Origin: Actinomycetota bacterium
GTDB taxonomy: Bacteria; Actinomycetota; Acidimicrobiia; Acidimicrobiales; JAJPHE01
DNA length: 42,320 bases
NCBI GenBank assembly: GCA_027315345.1
Contig: DAHUYE010000010.1
Coordinates: forward strand, 1 to 42,320
Direction: 5' to 3'
Shown: positions 42,231 to 42,320 of the stretch, one piece after another
How the letters are laid out: each line of letters begins with the position of its first letter
Numbering within the stretch: position 1 is the stretch's first letter
Notes under the pieces: generated by a model
Told to the model about the DNA's origin: nothing
Seen by the model: the letters and a program-made list of their open reading frames with translations, nothing else
Databases searched by the model: none
Position numbers and translations under genes: made by a program

Positions 42231-42320
42231 TCTACCTTTTGCGCGCCGGACCTGAGTCCGAGGCTGTCCTCACGCAGGGGGTGGTGGCTGTGGCCGATGT
42301 GGTGAACGTGAATGATCTCC

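Noticed and set aside
41960-42320. Gene on either strand at the window end
   Set aside because: Frames here are short or overlap the Fic gene antisense, with no domain or start signal; the region is better described by its repeats.

Overview
The window looks like chromosomal DNA from a high-GC actinobacterium, most probably class Acidimicrobiia or a close uncultured relative. The pointers are very high GC with strong third-position bias, many GTG and TTG starts, and three different secreted proteins that share a repeat of the type GYWLVASDGGVFSFGDA, which I associate with Acidimicrobiia. A mono-membrane actinobacterial plan also fits: lipoproteins, a Tat substrate and a MacAB/YknXYZ-like exporter with no outer-membrane partner. 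No rRNA, tRNA or CRISPR was seen. Family assignments come from reading motifs, not from database searches.

Layout. 1-4980: 3-hydroxybutyryl-CoA dehydrogenase, a SAM methyltransferase overlapping an S51 peptidase and a His-rich anchored protein, then two cyclophilins. 5050-7410: aspartate kinase (with a clear internal start for its regulatory beta subunit) and aspartate-semialdehyde dehydrogenase, the first two steps of the Lys/Thr/Met pathway. 7465-14491: a secreted GH25-like protein with surface repeats, a MazG-like protein, a Tat-exported dimethylformamidase-like protein, a DEAD-box helicase behind a long structured leader, and an Ig-like surface protein with six repeats. 14544-21883: an export operon (MacA-like adaptor, ATPase, permease, lipoprotein) divergent from an OmpR-type response regulator and sensor kinase. 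22074-22171: three GC hairpins between converging genes. 22279-31227: FNT channel, glycosyltransferase, an APC permease fused to an OB-fold, a YdfG-like reductase, a flavin disulfide reductase carrying eleven GCCGGG hexamers, a methyltransferase and an MFS exporter. 31256-37252: a secreted lipase with six surface repeats, a CBM48 protein, an SDR with a metal-dependent hydrolase behind a near-consensus promoter, and a second MFS carrier.

37350-42320 is an accessory island with many broken genes: a helix-turn-helix gene interrupted by a stop and a frameshifted nucleotidyltransferase (a decayed toxin-antitoxin-like pair), an intact AAA ATPase, a small HPEL-motif ORF, an internally deleted tyrosine recombinase joined to an excisionase-like HTH, and an apparently intact self-inhibited Fic AMP-transferase with a perfect 13-bp inverted repeat over its promoter.

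Two themes cut across the window. First, at least eleven genes have a TANNNT -10 hexamer ending 6-9 nt before the start codon, usually without a Shine-Dalgarno sequence. This is the layout of leaderless mRNAs, and it helped fix several starts. Second, the same ~42-residue repeat is attached to three unrelated exported domains, suggesting a shared surface or envelope module. The strongest candidates for new biology are the permease/OB-fold fusion, the repeat-protein family, the export operon with matching Gly-rich tails, and the Fic gene with its operator.
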